DNA of 64,000 nucleotides from Actinostola sp. cb2023 (Eukaryota > Cnidaria > Anthozoa > Actiniaria > Actinostolidae): assembly GCA_033675265.1 (NCBI GenBank), contig JAUJYZ010001280.1:186001-250000 (forward strand), read 5' to 3'. The notes beneath the pieces were generated by a model that saw nothing but the letters and a program-made list of their open reading frames with translations, did no database searches and was not told the origin of the DNA. Both the position numbers and the translations under genes were made by a program. This document shows, piece by piece, positions 23,605-35,400 of the stretch; the stretch's first letter is position 1, and each line of letters opens with the position of its first letter.

Positions 23605-24296
23605 AAAATTGCGAAGAGTTTACATCGATCGCCAGACCTCGCATCGAAGGTTGGCTGGACGTGCCGAGCAAACAAGGGAGTTTTCACAGCGAAAAATTGG
23701 TCTAAAACGGTCGCAGCTGTTTGTACTTGAAGACCAGAGAATCCTTTATGGTATATGTATATCATGTACTCATTCAGAGGCTTTTTGAAGTCGGAAAAAT
23801 AAGAATTAATTCCAGACGATCAAATAAAACGTAGCCCTCCGTCAACACATGCTGAAATTATTGAAACCCACAAACCATTGCGGCGAGGTAAAGTGAAATC
23901 CTGCGGGATTCGCGCGGGACAATTTCCATGATAATTAAACTTACTTTCAGTATACAACTGCATGCACTTTCGATTGCTTCTTGAATTTGAAAACAAAACG
24001 TGTTTAGAGCTGATAAAGGAACAAAAAGATGGCACATTCATCACCATTGTTCTTCGATCCTCTCCTCTACTTTTACCCTCCCCTCCCCCATCGATCTCCA
24101 CTATACCCCAGATGACAGACAAGAGTAGTAAATAGTTTTGGAATGTACACTTTTGATATCTGTATATATTCTGGGGGAAATCCCTTCTTACTAATAAAGC
24201 ATGCGGTATCAGTGCTAAAATATTCCAATTTTTAAGCAATCTGTATTTATTTTAGACTGAATTATTAAGATTTTTTTTACATTTTATTATTGTTAT

Positions 24297-24425
24297 TGAA
24301 TGGCTCCCTGCAAGAATGGCACTTGCGATCAAAGCCAAATTCTCTTTTGAATTTCAAAGAATCTTGAGGAGAATTTAGATTTTGATCAGAGATCACTTAC
24401 ATTGTTCTTGCAGGGAGCCATTCAA
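24297..24425. mobile_element. Palindromic MITE, GGCTCCCTGCAAG family, copy 1
   Basis: ttgaatggctccctgcaag at the left and cttgcagggagccattcaa at the right, enclosing a hairpin of aattctcYttt / aaggagaattt. Related copies: 42112-42224 (half), 51851-51989 and a decayed one near 57170-57255. Confidence 0.85.
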
Positions 24426-24573
24426 TTAAAATGGACCTAATAACATTTTCATAATTTTAAAGTGCGTTTTTGTTTCAGCTTAATACTTGAGCTCACTTCT
24501 TTATATTTTCTACATGTATCTCTCTCACTCTTGTGTTATTGTTTGCTACACTTGTAACAGTCATACGACCCAG

Positions 24574-24661
24574 TAGCCTGTGAAGGTCATCCACTTTTCG
24601 GCGCTCGCATGAGACTACCGTGGTGCAAACATTAAAAACGGCAGATGACCTTTGCAGGCTA
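24574..24661. mobile_element. TAGCCTG foldback element with perfect 9-bp duplication
   Basis: TAGCCTGtgaaggtcatc at the left is mirrored by gatgacctttgCAGGCTA at the right. acgacccag occurs exactly at both flanks (24565-24573 and 24662-24670), a clean 9-bp target duplication. Confidence 0.9.
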
Positions 24662-25119
24662 ACGACCCAGTGATTGGCACTGTAAGCTATGGGGCTGGGA
24701 TTTGCATTTTTTCATGTAGGAACTGAAACAAGTATCTCAAACGTTATAATTATTATTTTACAGTGATTCATGTGTCCATCTACAAGTATTGGTAACTCAG
24801 TAGTACTGTTATAAGAATGTATGGAGGTACTCAAGTACAAGAGTATGGTCTTTAACCTAAAAAACATATTTGAACAAGACACTCTACAAGCGTTTACTCA
24901 GCGGCCTTCGTCAATGAGCCTTTGGTTTCCTCAGTGGCAGAGTGCATGCGCCTTGGTGCCCAGTTGGCAATTTGTGGCCATAAGAAAAAGAAAGCCCATT
25001 TTTCAAAGAGCAGTCTCTGTATTGACGAAGAGATATTGTCACTATCTTATGAGCAATAACCTCAACATCACAGACATTTTGTGAGTCAGACTCTCCAACA
25101 ACTGCATGTAAAAAATATA

Positions 25120-25311
25120 CAGTCAAACCTCTCCACAATGGCCATGTCTGGATGAACTTTTGTGGCCGTTGTGTAGAGGTGGCCGTTGTGGGGAGGGGAG
25201 GTTTCAAAAACAAATAAATGCATGGGCAGGATAGTGGCTGGGACAAAACACCATGGACGTTACAGAGAGGTGGCCATTGTGGGGAGGTGGTCATTAGTAG
25301 AGGTTCGACTG
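25120..25311. mobile_element. Pogo-like MITE, TA target duplication
   Basis: TA-CAGTCAAACCTCTCCAC at the left and GAGGTTCGACTG-TA at the right. The interior has repeated gtggccRttgtggggaggtgg units, a small-scale example of the tandem growth seen at 35 and 37 kb. Confidence 0.85.
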
Positions 25312-25943
25312 TACTCTCCAAATTCTTTCAAACTATCAGATGCATTACTTGTTATAAAATCCTTGAGCTTACAATTGAAATCATATAACCAACAAATAGA
25401 CATCCGATATACATTTGATACCTCAGAAAATAAATAAAAACAAAACAAAAATAATGAAACACTTAGAGCCATCATTCATACATCTGGCAGCTTACTACTA
25501 ACTTGTACCCTAAGGCAGCTATATTCAATGGTTAGCAAAGCTCATTTACAAGCTCAAGGATTTACAGTGCGACTCTCAAAACTGTAACCACCTGTGATGT
25601 ATTTGCATACTTACGTTACCATTACAGGGCCATACATAACCCACATTCCATTGGGGGGCTGTACATAACAAAAGATATTCGGCAGGCATTTTTTTGTACG
25701 GTTCTCTTAATTATTATTCATTTGTATTTTTCGCTTTGCTCAGAGGGCAGCTGCCCCCAATGCCCCTGTGCTGTGTACAGCCCTGCATTATTAGCCAATC
25801 AGCATTCAATATGGCGAGACATTCTATTGTTTTAGGTTGAGATAGAAGTATGTGAATACAGTAAAGGTGGTGACAGGTTTTAGAGTCGCAATGTAAGAAA
25901 AACATTTCACATCGAGTGAAGGATAGTTTCACAAGTGATAAAG

Positions 25944-28900
25944 TTAAGAACAACAGTTTCTTTTTGCTTGTGCTTGTTCTGCATTCAGTCTTCCATCTTG
26001 GTTTCTACTGGATGTCCCGTAAGGAGGTATTATTATTTCTTGGGGTAACTTTTTACCTGAAAAATAACATTGTACTATTAACTCTCCTTTAATACCATTA
26101 AATAACATCTCAGTGTATGAAGACCTGTGTGCCTGCCTGGGAGAGAATTCATTAAAAAACAGGGACCAGACAAAGGCATCTATCTGTCTTCGTGAGCACT
26201 TTTTGGGAGTTTGAAATTTCCAAATTGGGTCTGAATTTTTGGAAAACTTTTTTTGGGGGGGAGCACGTTTTTGCCAAATACATTTTTGGAGATAAAACGG
26301 ACTTTTGGGGGGTTACGTTATGGATTGAAGGATGTTTTTTGGGTTCAGTTTCAGCTGCATTGGACTTTTCTTGGGTTTATCATTTTGGCTTCATTCACAC
26401 GTCCCGTCACTCTCATATCATTTATACCTGAGTATCCCTCTGGGGATGAGTTGGGCAATGGAATGCTACAGGTACACACAGGGCATTGACTACAGTAATG
26501 ATATTGCTATTAATGATAACTGGTATGAATATCCACTATGTTGACTTACATAACTCTTCAAAAAGTGCATAGACATTGTGGGAAGTAAGAGCACTGGTCT
26601 CAGCAAAAACTGCATCAACACTGTTTGCAAAATCTTGGGCTTCCTGTGTTGGTACCTAAAAGTGGTGCTCATGTTTAGTGTTCACACATAAATATACATG
26701 TACACAACACAACAAAAGGATAGGATGAACTGATTCGCAAATGTACCAAATTTTATCAATTACCATAGATATGTCTCCAGTGTTTTTTTAAAAACTTCGC
26801 CATTGGCCTGGCGTTTAATCAAGCCCAGCGTTAATTTGGGGCCTGGTGCATATTTATATTTTTGCATGCCTCATTTATTGTCTTTAATCATGTATCAGTA
26901 AACTGAAAATTACTTACAATAATATTGTAGTGAAGAAAAAAGTGTTGAATATTGCTGTCATTATCTTAGTCAAATCATAATCTATAAAGTTCCATCACAT
27001 TTTACAAGATGTTCAAGTCCACTGAATCCAAAATTCAGCCATGCTGGACCAGCAGGTGTTTAATCAACCTCAGCGTCTTTAGAATATCAAGAAAATATGG
27101 TACCTACGCTCTTTAAAACCCCCACCTAACCCTCACAGAATTTACATGTACATGTACTGTAACCCTCCTTCAACCCAGTGCTTCATATTGGAATACAAAT
27201 ATTTATGTTGTACTAACTTCACGTTGATCAGCTTTATCACATTTATTTCCTGCAATAGCTATGACGATGTCTGGTGTTCCATATCGCTGTAGTTCCCTTA
27301 TCCATGGCCTTAGTGCATGAAACGATATTCCATATCGAAAGTTAGTGTGTGTTAGTCATTTATCCATGGCCTTAGTGCATGAAACGATATCTACAATAAT
27401 GAGAGATTTTGTGGAACCAGTTAAAGAAATCTCAATATGCAAAGTGTGACGTCTTTAAGTCATTTATTTACAAAAAGCCTTGTCTGATTATAGACCTTGA
27501 AAACTTACAAAAATTTTGCATATAAATGACGTAATATGACTACTTGAAAAAGTCTACCATGGAATGCTTGACGTCATCAATTTTCATATTTTCAAACCTC
27601 TATAACTCATAAAGAGGTTCAAATCACAAATTACTGGACCCTTTGTCTGAATAGATTTTTGAAATAATCTCACAGGGGTGATAGGCACTTTAAAAAAATG
27701 CATAATGACGTAATATGACTACAACTACCAGAATGCTTTGCGCATTACTTTGCAGCTAATTAACTTAGTGAATTGTTGCGTATTAAAATTACTTTAAAAC
27801 TGAATTGCGTAATTTACAATTGAATGAATTACCTCACGAGCGAATAAAAATCTAGTAAAAAAAGAAAATTTGCAAAGCATTCTGGTAGTTGTAGTCACAT
27901 TATGTCATTATGCATAAGGTCTATTAGGGTGGTCGTTGCCAGGTTTTGTGTCATCAGCTGTATAAGTTTAGGTTAGAGGTTAGCAAGTGTAGTGTGGAGA
28001 GAGAAGATTGCCATTTTACGTGGTCGTCATCCAAGCCACATGAAGGTCTAACTGTTCACCGGTAAGGCTGGTTGAACCTTTTATTATTGACAAGTATTGT
28101 TGTATTAGAGTGCACGCCATATATCCATGAAACAAAACTAAATATGTATTGTCTAATTGCACTATTTTGTACAAACTAGTGGTATCACTGGAGCAGAACA
28201 GTGTGTGACTATTGTATATCAATTGTTTAATGATAACCGCAATGAAACCAACATTCCTTGTAATGTGTTGCGTGGTTCATGCCAGAGTGAATTCTTAGTT
28301 TGTCGATAACTAAATAGTTCATAACTAAAAACTATTATGCACTAACTAGTTAGTAATTGTTTCACGGATATATGGCGTGCACTCTATTAACATATCTACT
28401 CACATCTGATGTGATATCATAGACTAGAATAGCAGCTGCAGCATCTCTGTAGTAGAGGGGAGCAAGGCTTTTGAACTGAGAAAAGATTAGTATCAATAAC
28501 TACACTTTCATCCACTTTTTTTTCATGATTGAAATACAGTGGAACCTCTTAACAATGACAGATTACACTAACTTTACTGTCTCTTGACAGACACCGCTAG
28601 AAACGCACCACAATACAATACAATCCTCTCTTTCTAAAGAAAATGACAGAAAGGTGTGGTCCCAAGGGTATCCAACTTGTACAGTCAACTCTCGTTATAT
28701 ACACCCTCGGGTCTGAGTCCGTAATAATGAAGAGTTGTCTGTACTGGCAAGATGTCCACAATAGCAAGGTGTCTGTAAGGCTAGAGTTTCGCTGTATATT
28801 TATATATTTTTATTATATTTTTATAATAATCGTATACCCGTTCTTGACCAGCTGTATCCCAAATGTTAAACTTATATGCACTTTCTCCAATGAGCATCAT

Positions 28901-29244
28901 CTTAGTCATGAACGCTGCCCTGAGATGATAACAAAACATTGAATTCAATACAAGTACTGTATAAAGCTTAAATATTCATTACGTGAGTATTTCATCATGT
29001 ATAAATTTCAAGTCAGCAAAACTCACCCTATGGTTGGTGGTGAGGACGGGTTAAATATATCAGACACAAATCTATGTACAAGACAAGATTTACCAACGCC
29101 AGCATCCTGGAAAAGAGTTGAAGGAAGTCGTTTATTATGAGATACTGCATCATCATCAGTTAGCCATGACTTCTTACTTCTTACCCCTAAAAGACAAACT
29201 TTCAACTCTCTGATCGAGTCCCCTTGCGAACCATAAGAACTCAT
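25944..29244 (-). CDS. Rab22/Rab31-like small GTPase (exon 5 disrupted)
   Basis: Seven exons, all phase-consistent: 29185-29244, 29027-29106, 28838-28919, 28404-28475, 27218-27328, 26550-26655 and 25944-26056; about 191 aa. Motifs in order: RELKVCLLG; P-loop DAGVGKS; switch I PPTIGAAFMTK; WDTAGQERFKSLAPLYYR; IAIAGNKCDKAD; ETSAL; C-terminus ending NCCS (geranylgeranylation). AAFMTK, W-I-R-E-L and the GNKCD context fit the Rab5-group members Rab22A/Rab31, which act on early endosomes. Anomaly: the 5' end of exon 5 is repeated. The only good acceptor (ttgtag, exon start 27390) precedes a partial copy that hits a stop after 12 codons, while the complete copy at 27328 has no AG before it. The gene may be broken, rescued by an unusual splice, or misassembled here. 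It shares a promoter region with TTLL9. Confidence 0.85.
27681..27926. mobile_element. Palindromic MITE in Rab intron 4
   Basis: Left arm includes gcataatgacgtaatatgac and actaccagaatgctttgc. The right arm is the inverted copy (gcaaagcattctggtagttg, then gtcacattatgtcattatgc). The arms are about 45-50 bp around an AT-rich centre. Confidence 0.8.
28105..28385. mobile_element. MITE beside the Rab exon 4 donor
   Basis: tagagtgcacgccatatatc at the left and gatatatggcgtgcactcta at the right (inverted repeat of about 27 bp extending into catgaaac/gtttcacg). Its right end lies 18 bp inside the intron from the donor of exon 4. Confidence 0.8.
28682..28794. mobile_element. Short pogo-like MITE in Rab intron 3
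   Basis: TA-CAGTCAACTCTCGTTATA at the left and ctagagtttcGCTG-TA at the right, 113 bp. The inner part gatgtccacaatagcaaggt is close to the start of the 15-bp minisatellite at 37.7 kb. This is what that array's founder may have looked like. Confidence 0.75.
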
Positions 29245-29497
29245 TTTAAAGCTTTAAATCCTCGTGTAGGTTGTCTTAGACATCACATGACTGTTTCATC
29301 CACACAATACGAAGAATGTCAAGCTTTTCATAAAAGAAAGAGCACCTAGACAAAAAAACGCCAGGCATTCCCAACGCTTCCGCCTTCCTGAATAGAGGAC
29401 TGGTACTGAGTCTAATGCATGCTGGGAAATGCAACAGCGCAAAGGATTTCTGGGTAATTATTGCAGAGAAGGACTGGGGATTAGTTTGGAGAGGAAA
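29245..29497. promoter_or_regulatory. Bidirectional promoter region, Rab and TTLL9
   Basis: The two start codons are 253 bp apart and point away from each other. On the minus strand the segment around 29413-29430 reads catttcccagcatgc, which matches the core TCCCAGMATGC of the ZNF143/SBS site, a motif known to be common at vertebrate bidirectional promoters. A second related block, aattacccagaaatcc (minus), lies at about 29444-29459. There is no clear TATA box. Confidence 0.55.
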
Positions 29498-32400
29498 ATG
29501 GCGGCGAAGAGCAAAGATGTCAAGGTTTGCAAAAACAATGCTGTTTTGGGGAGCTTACTTTGATTGCATGTCTAATATTTCGCTTTTTTTGTAACTATAT
29601 TATAGTCATCGACTCTCAACTGGAAGCCCAATTTGAGAAAGCCTTTGTAAGTAAAGAAAATCGTCAGTTTATCCCGTTGCCATGGTCGCGTATATCCCCT
29701 CCCCGGTGGTATCACTGTATCAGTATCCCATTTTTTTCTTTACTGTTTGGTTTTAGCGATAACAGTAGAGTTATCAAGTACAAGTGCTCTTTGCAGAACA
29801 CAATCATCGATGTGCTTCGTTCAAAGGGATGGATTGAAGTCCGAGAGTAAGTGATTTTAAAATATTCAACGTAAACAGAACACAGGAACCCCAATCTGGA
29901 CCACCACTCCAAATATACATCTCTTTTTCAAATGGAGATAGCAACTTGGAAAGTATAACATGGCAATCTATTTTCAAGACTATGTCACAGAGGATCTATG
30001 CTCACAGGACTTCTGAGTTGTATAAACTTCATGAGTTCCAACCCAGTCAGAATGAGTGCCTTTTCCACCCCCTACCCCATCTTTAAGAATAGACACACCC
30101 AGCCATCTGACAAGAAACATGTATATGGAGCATTTCCCTTCGTAATAACAGTACTAAACTATATAGTCTATGTACATCCATCATATCTCTTGTTAGCCTG
30201 AATATTAGCCGCCTCCTCTGGGTCAAAAATTTCCCAGAGCGAGACATCTCAATTCCGAAGTGAATAGTCTCGCTCGGGGAAATTTTTGACCCAGAGGAGG
30301 CGGCTGATATTCAGACTAATCTCTTGTATAGAGAAACAGACTGGGACTTCCATTGGTGTGATGTGGGGTGGATGCGCGAGTTCTTTGACCACACCTATAT
30401 GGAGGAACACGTAAAGATAAGTCACTTCAGAAACCACTATGAGGTGTGTGTAATAGTAATCATAATTATAGATGACAAGGGTTGTCACAGGGTTTTTGAG
30501 TAGCAGGTTCTAGTTAGCTACATTATTTTGTAAAATAAATAGTGGCTGATTTTCAGACGGCTCTGATTTTCAGATCATGCTTCATACATGTGGAATGGAA
30601 GAGACAGCGTATTTCCTCCAATGGAAGCGACAGCGTATTTCCTCCAATGGAAACGACAGCGTATTTCCTCCAATGGAAGCGACAGCGTATTTCCTCCAAT
30701 GGAAGCGACAGCGTATTTCCTCCAATGGAAGCGACAGCGTATTTCCTCCAATGGAAGCGACAGCGTATTTCCTCCAATGGAAGCGACAGCGTATTTCCTC
30801 CAATGGAAGCGACAGCGTATTTCCTCCAATGGAAGCGACAGCGTATTTCCTCCAATGGAAGCGACAGCGTATTTCCTCCAATGGAAGCGACAGCGTATTT
30901 CCTCCAATGGAAACGACAGCGTATTTCCTCCAATGGAAGCGACAGCGTATTTCCTCCAATGGAAGCGACAGCGTATTTCCTCCAATGGAAGCGACAGCGT
31001 ATTTCCTCCAATGGAAGCGACAGCGTATTTCCTCCAATGGAAGCGACAGCGTATTTCCTCCAATGGAAGCGACAGCGTATTTCCTCCAATGGAAGCGACA
31101 GCGTATTTCCTCCAATGGAAGCGACAGCGTATTTCCTCCAATGGAAGCGACAGCGTATTTCCTCCAATGGAAGCGACAGCGTATTTCCTCCAATGGAAGC
31201 GACAGCGTATTTCCTCCAATGGAAGCGACAGCGTATTTCCTCCAATGGAAGCGACAGCGTATTTCCTCCAATGGAAGCGACAGCGTATTTCCTCCAATGG
31301 AAGCGACAGCGTATTTCCTCCAATGGAAGCGACAGCGTATTTCCTCCAATGGAAACGACAGCGTATTTCCTCCAATGGAAACGACAGCGTATTTCCACCA
31401 ATGGAAGCGACAGCGTATTTCCTCCAATGGAAACGACAGCATATTTCCTCCAATGGAAACAACAGGGTATTTCCTCCAATGGAAGCGACAGCGTATTTCC
31501 TCCAATGGAAGCGACAGCGTATTTCCTCCAATGGAAACGACAGCGTATTTCCTCCAATGGAAGCGACAGCGTATTTCCTCCAATGGAAGCGACAGCGTAT
31601 TTCCTCCAATGGAAGCGACAGCGTATTTCCTCCAATGGAAACGACAGCGTATTTCCTCCAATGGAAACGACAGCATATTTCCTCCAATGGAAACAACAGC
31701 GTATTTCCTCCAATGGAAACAACAGCGTATTTCCTCCAATGGAAACGAGAGCGTATTTCCTCCAATGGAAGCGACAGCATATGAGACATGAGCTATCTGA
31801 AAATCAGGCTAAGGTACATGTAGTGGCAAAATATATACCTCTTATTAATACCCAAGTGCGAGATCCGTACGGGAAGTTATGGACCAATTTTTTTGGCACG
31901 GCCTTGAAATTGGGATTATCTACAATTTGTATGAATATATTATCTATGGTATCAGTCTGACTCAGTAATGATTATAACATGACAATAATAATTATTATTG
32001 ATGCTGTAAGTTTAATAAGTGTTGCTGCTATTTAGCTACATGTCATGTCAATAACTTGTATTCTAGTTGACAAGAAAAAATCTGATGATCAAAAACATGA
32101 AAAGATTAAAGAAAACCATTGAAAGAGAGTACAGCAAGATAGAAGCTGCAAAGTATCCTTGTATGTTGACAGTTTGTAAGAAGACACATTAGTTAATATC
32201 CTGCTTTCGGGGATAATTAATATACCGTTGTTACGCAAACCTTAACTCTAGATTCTACCAAAGGTGTGACTTCTATCCAACAACGTTTGAAGTGCCAGTA
32301 AGTTGACGATACATATTATTCTCATTTGTATTTATTGAAGTCATCTTTGCAAGAAGCCAAGTGGATGCTCTCTTTTATAGAATTATTTTGAATTCATTCA

Positions 32401-35400
32401 ACTACAACATATTGATTGGTACATGCATTACAGCATGAAGCGCAAATGTATGACCACCTATATCATGAATAGACAGTTTTGTATGTATTTTTCAAGTGAG
32501 TCCTCACCAGCCTCGTTTTTGGTGCAAATTCACAATTTTTTATCTCGGCCATTATCCAATCATCTTTGCAGGATTGTCTTATCTTATCTCTGATCTAACT
32601 GCTAAATGAAGGATGGCGAGACAAAAGTATGCAAATACATTAAAGGTGTTCATAGTTGAGAGCTTCACACTGTAAGGTGTTTGGGTTTATTTATTTAATA
32701 TTTATTTATTTATTTATGTATTACTCTTCAAGATGGAATATCATATCTTTGTTGAAGAATTCAAAAGAAATCCTGGGACAACTTGGATAATGAAACCTGT
32801 AAGTCCTTTGATCCTGCTTCCCAATTAATATATTATTATTATTAATTTATTATTATTATTTTTTTATTTAAATAAATGTAAATTTGAAAAAATATATGTA
32901 ACTTATAAAAACATTATATAAAAAACACCTACAGTATTTTTGGCATTGAATTAGCATCTTTTGATTCTCAGCTACTCGTTTAACCACTAGTCCCTGTCAA
33001 CTGTTAGGGTTTACCAATGGTTTTAATTCTGTCAGTGAAAATGTACCTTCATTACAAGCTTTCACAATTATTGCAGATTGCAAAGTCTCAAGGAAAAGGA
33101 ATTTTTCTGTTTAGAAAACTTAAAGATATCACAGACTGGAGAAAGGTAATGACAGGATAGCATTTTAAAGCTATCTTATATATCTAGCCTGCGTGGTGAC
33201 CCAAAGGGTAGGGATCAGAAGGATCCTTAGTCCCTCCGACCCCTAACCTTTGGGCCACCATGCAGACTAACTTATATCCCAAGAAAATGTTTAGTGGATA
33301 TTCATAATACAATGTTTACGTTTGATAAGAAAACCTGTTTGTATTATAGGAAGATCCATACAGAGCACAACAGATAGAGGAGAGAGTAAGTTAATAGTTT
33401 GATTATGTTTTCACAGTATCACTGCATTTAGAGATCGATTAAAGTTGAGGAATCGAGGAGAAGGTGCAGCCTTTGTTTCTATCGGCAAATGGTTAGACCT
33501 TCACGTCTTCTCGGATAAGGATGTTAAACCGTAGCCCTCGTCTACTTTCACTCTAACCCTGTACAAGGGGACCTTAAAGACCCACTGAGGACTCTGGTTA
33601 TGACCATCCTTAGTGTCCATGCTTGGCTGCATATAACCCATGCAGGCAATGACCTCTAACCATATCCCTCAAGATTTTAAACAGTGCTGCAGGTGCCTAA
33701 CACGTCTTTGCAAGCAGTCAGACAAGTGCCCCAGCATCTCTCTGTAAATCCAGTCAGTAATTCTAGCCTAGGCTAGGAAATCTGGATAAGTCACCCACCC
33801 ATTCTTTTAGTTTACCTTCTTGTTATTTTCAACAGCAAAAGGATGACAAAGAACCAGTAGAAACCTACATTGTCCAAAGATACATAGAAAATCCTTATCT
33901 GATTGGAGGTAACCGTGACAACATAGCTCTAGTACTGGCATTGTGCCATCCCATATTAGTACAATATACATGTAGGTCATATCCAATCTACAAACTACAA
34001 TATAGTATAGTCTTATAGTCTGATATGTTTCATCATTTCCAGGAAGAAAGTTTGATCTGAGAATATATGTCCTTGTAACGTCTGTAAGTATCTAATTGAT
34101 TGACTGATGTGTTGATGATGATGATTATGGGAACAACAATATATGTTATCACTGACAATAGCAATCATCATCGTCATCAGGATGGTGACAGCAATGATGA
34201 CAGTGACTATGGTGATGACAGGAGTGCTGGCAGTGATGATGATGATTATAAAATAGACACAATATTATTACAACAATCATCATCATCGCCATTATGGTGG
34301 TGAAAACAAAGATGACAGTGACTATGACGATGACATGAGTGCTGGTAGTGATGGTGATGACAGAGGTGCTGGTGATGATGATAATTTATAGAAATTACAA
34401 CAACCAGTCACTGTCAGCATGGTGATGGCAATGATGACAAGAATCATTGTTGGTGATGATGATGATAATAATTATAGGAACAATATTACCAGTGTAGTTT
34501 ACAATAATAATAATAAACTTTATTATACATGTATACCCCAAAAGGGCTATTCTGTACATGTGATAAAGGTTGCTTATGGCAAAAAGTGTTGATGATGGCC
34601 GATGATAATGACATCAATGATTACAGTGATAACACTGATGAATAGTAATGATGATTTTGAATTCTAAAATCCTGCATTCGCATTGCTTCACAGTACTCTC
34701 CACTGTGTATGTGGCTCTACAGAGAAGGGTTTGCAAGATTCTCTAACACAAGATTTTCACTGGACTCCATAGACGATACATGTATCCTACCAAGACAAAG
34801 CATTCCTTAAGTCCCTCTATTTTCCCTGGTCTTTATCCATTTTTATGATCCCAGTCTGTATCATCCACCTGCCATATTGGCCCGAGTAGGTAATGGTGAC
34901 GAGTCAAAAATCCCCAGGGTAGGGGTCACAGGAAAGACCAAGAACATGAAAGGGATTAGACACACAGTACACTGAGATATTATTTGAATAGTCCTTTACT
35001 GATAAGTGCAGATGTTCACCTCACAAATGTTGCAATTCAAAAGACTGCTCCCGACTATGACCCTGAAAAGGTATGTACAGTGGAGCCTCCCGTAAGTGGA
35101 CACCCCTGGGACCAAGTGTAGATGTCTGCTTACAGGATGTGTCCACTTGTGGGAGAACTTTTACAAGCAGTGTTTTAGTGGAGAAAGAAATGTTCAAGGC
35201 CTTTGAGAAGTGTCCACTCATGTAGGTGATCCCTTACCCCTTACAGGAGTTGTCCACTTATGGGAGTTGTCCACTTATGGGAGGTGTCCGATCCCCTTAT
35301 GGGAGGTGTCCACTTATGGGATGTGTCCCCTTATGGGAGGTGTCCGATCCCCTTATGGGAGTTGTCCACTTATGGGATGTGTCCCCTTATGGGAGGTGTC

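Larger units (their letters stand above)
23605..25943. other. Spacer between the zinc finger gene and the Rab gene
   Basis: This contains the probable promoter of the zinc finger gene (just above 23604), the MITEs at 24297 and 25120 and the foldback at 24574. Short frames at 23820-24239 and 24911-25321 (-) look like chance. No further gene is supported. Confidence 0.45.

Noticed and set aside
30542..31960. Five proteins of 385-472 aa on both strands
   Set aside because: All are the 26-bp array read in different frames.
34100..34303. 67-aa Asp-rich protein
   Set aside because: It is a GAT-repeat frame within a TTLL9 intron.
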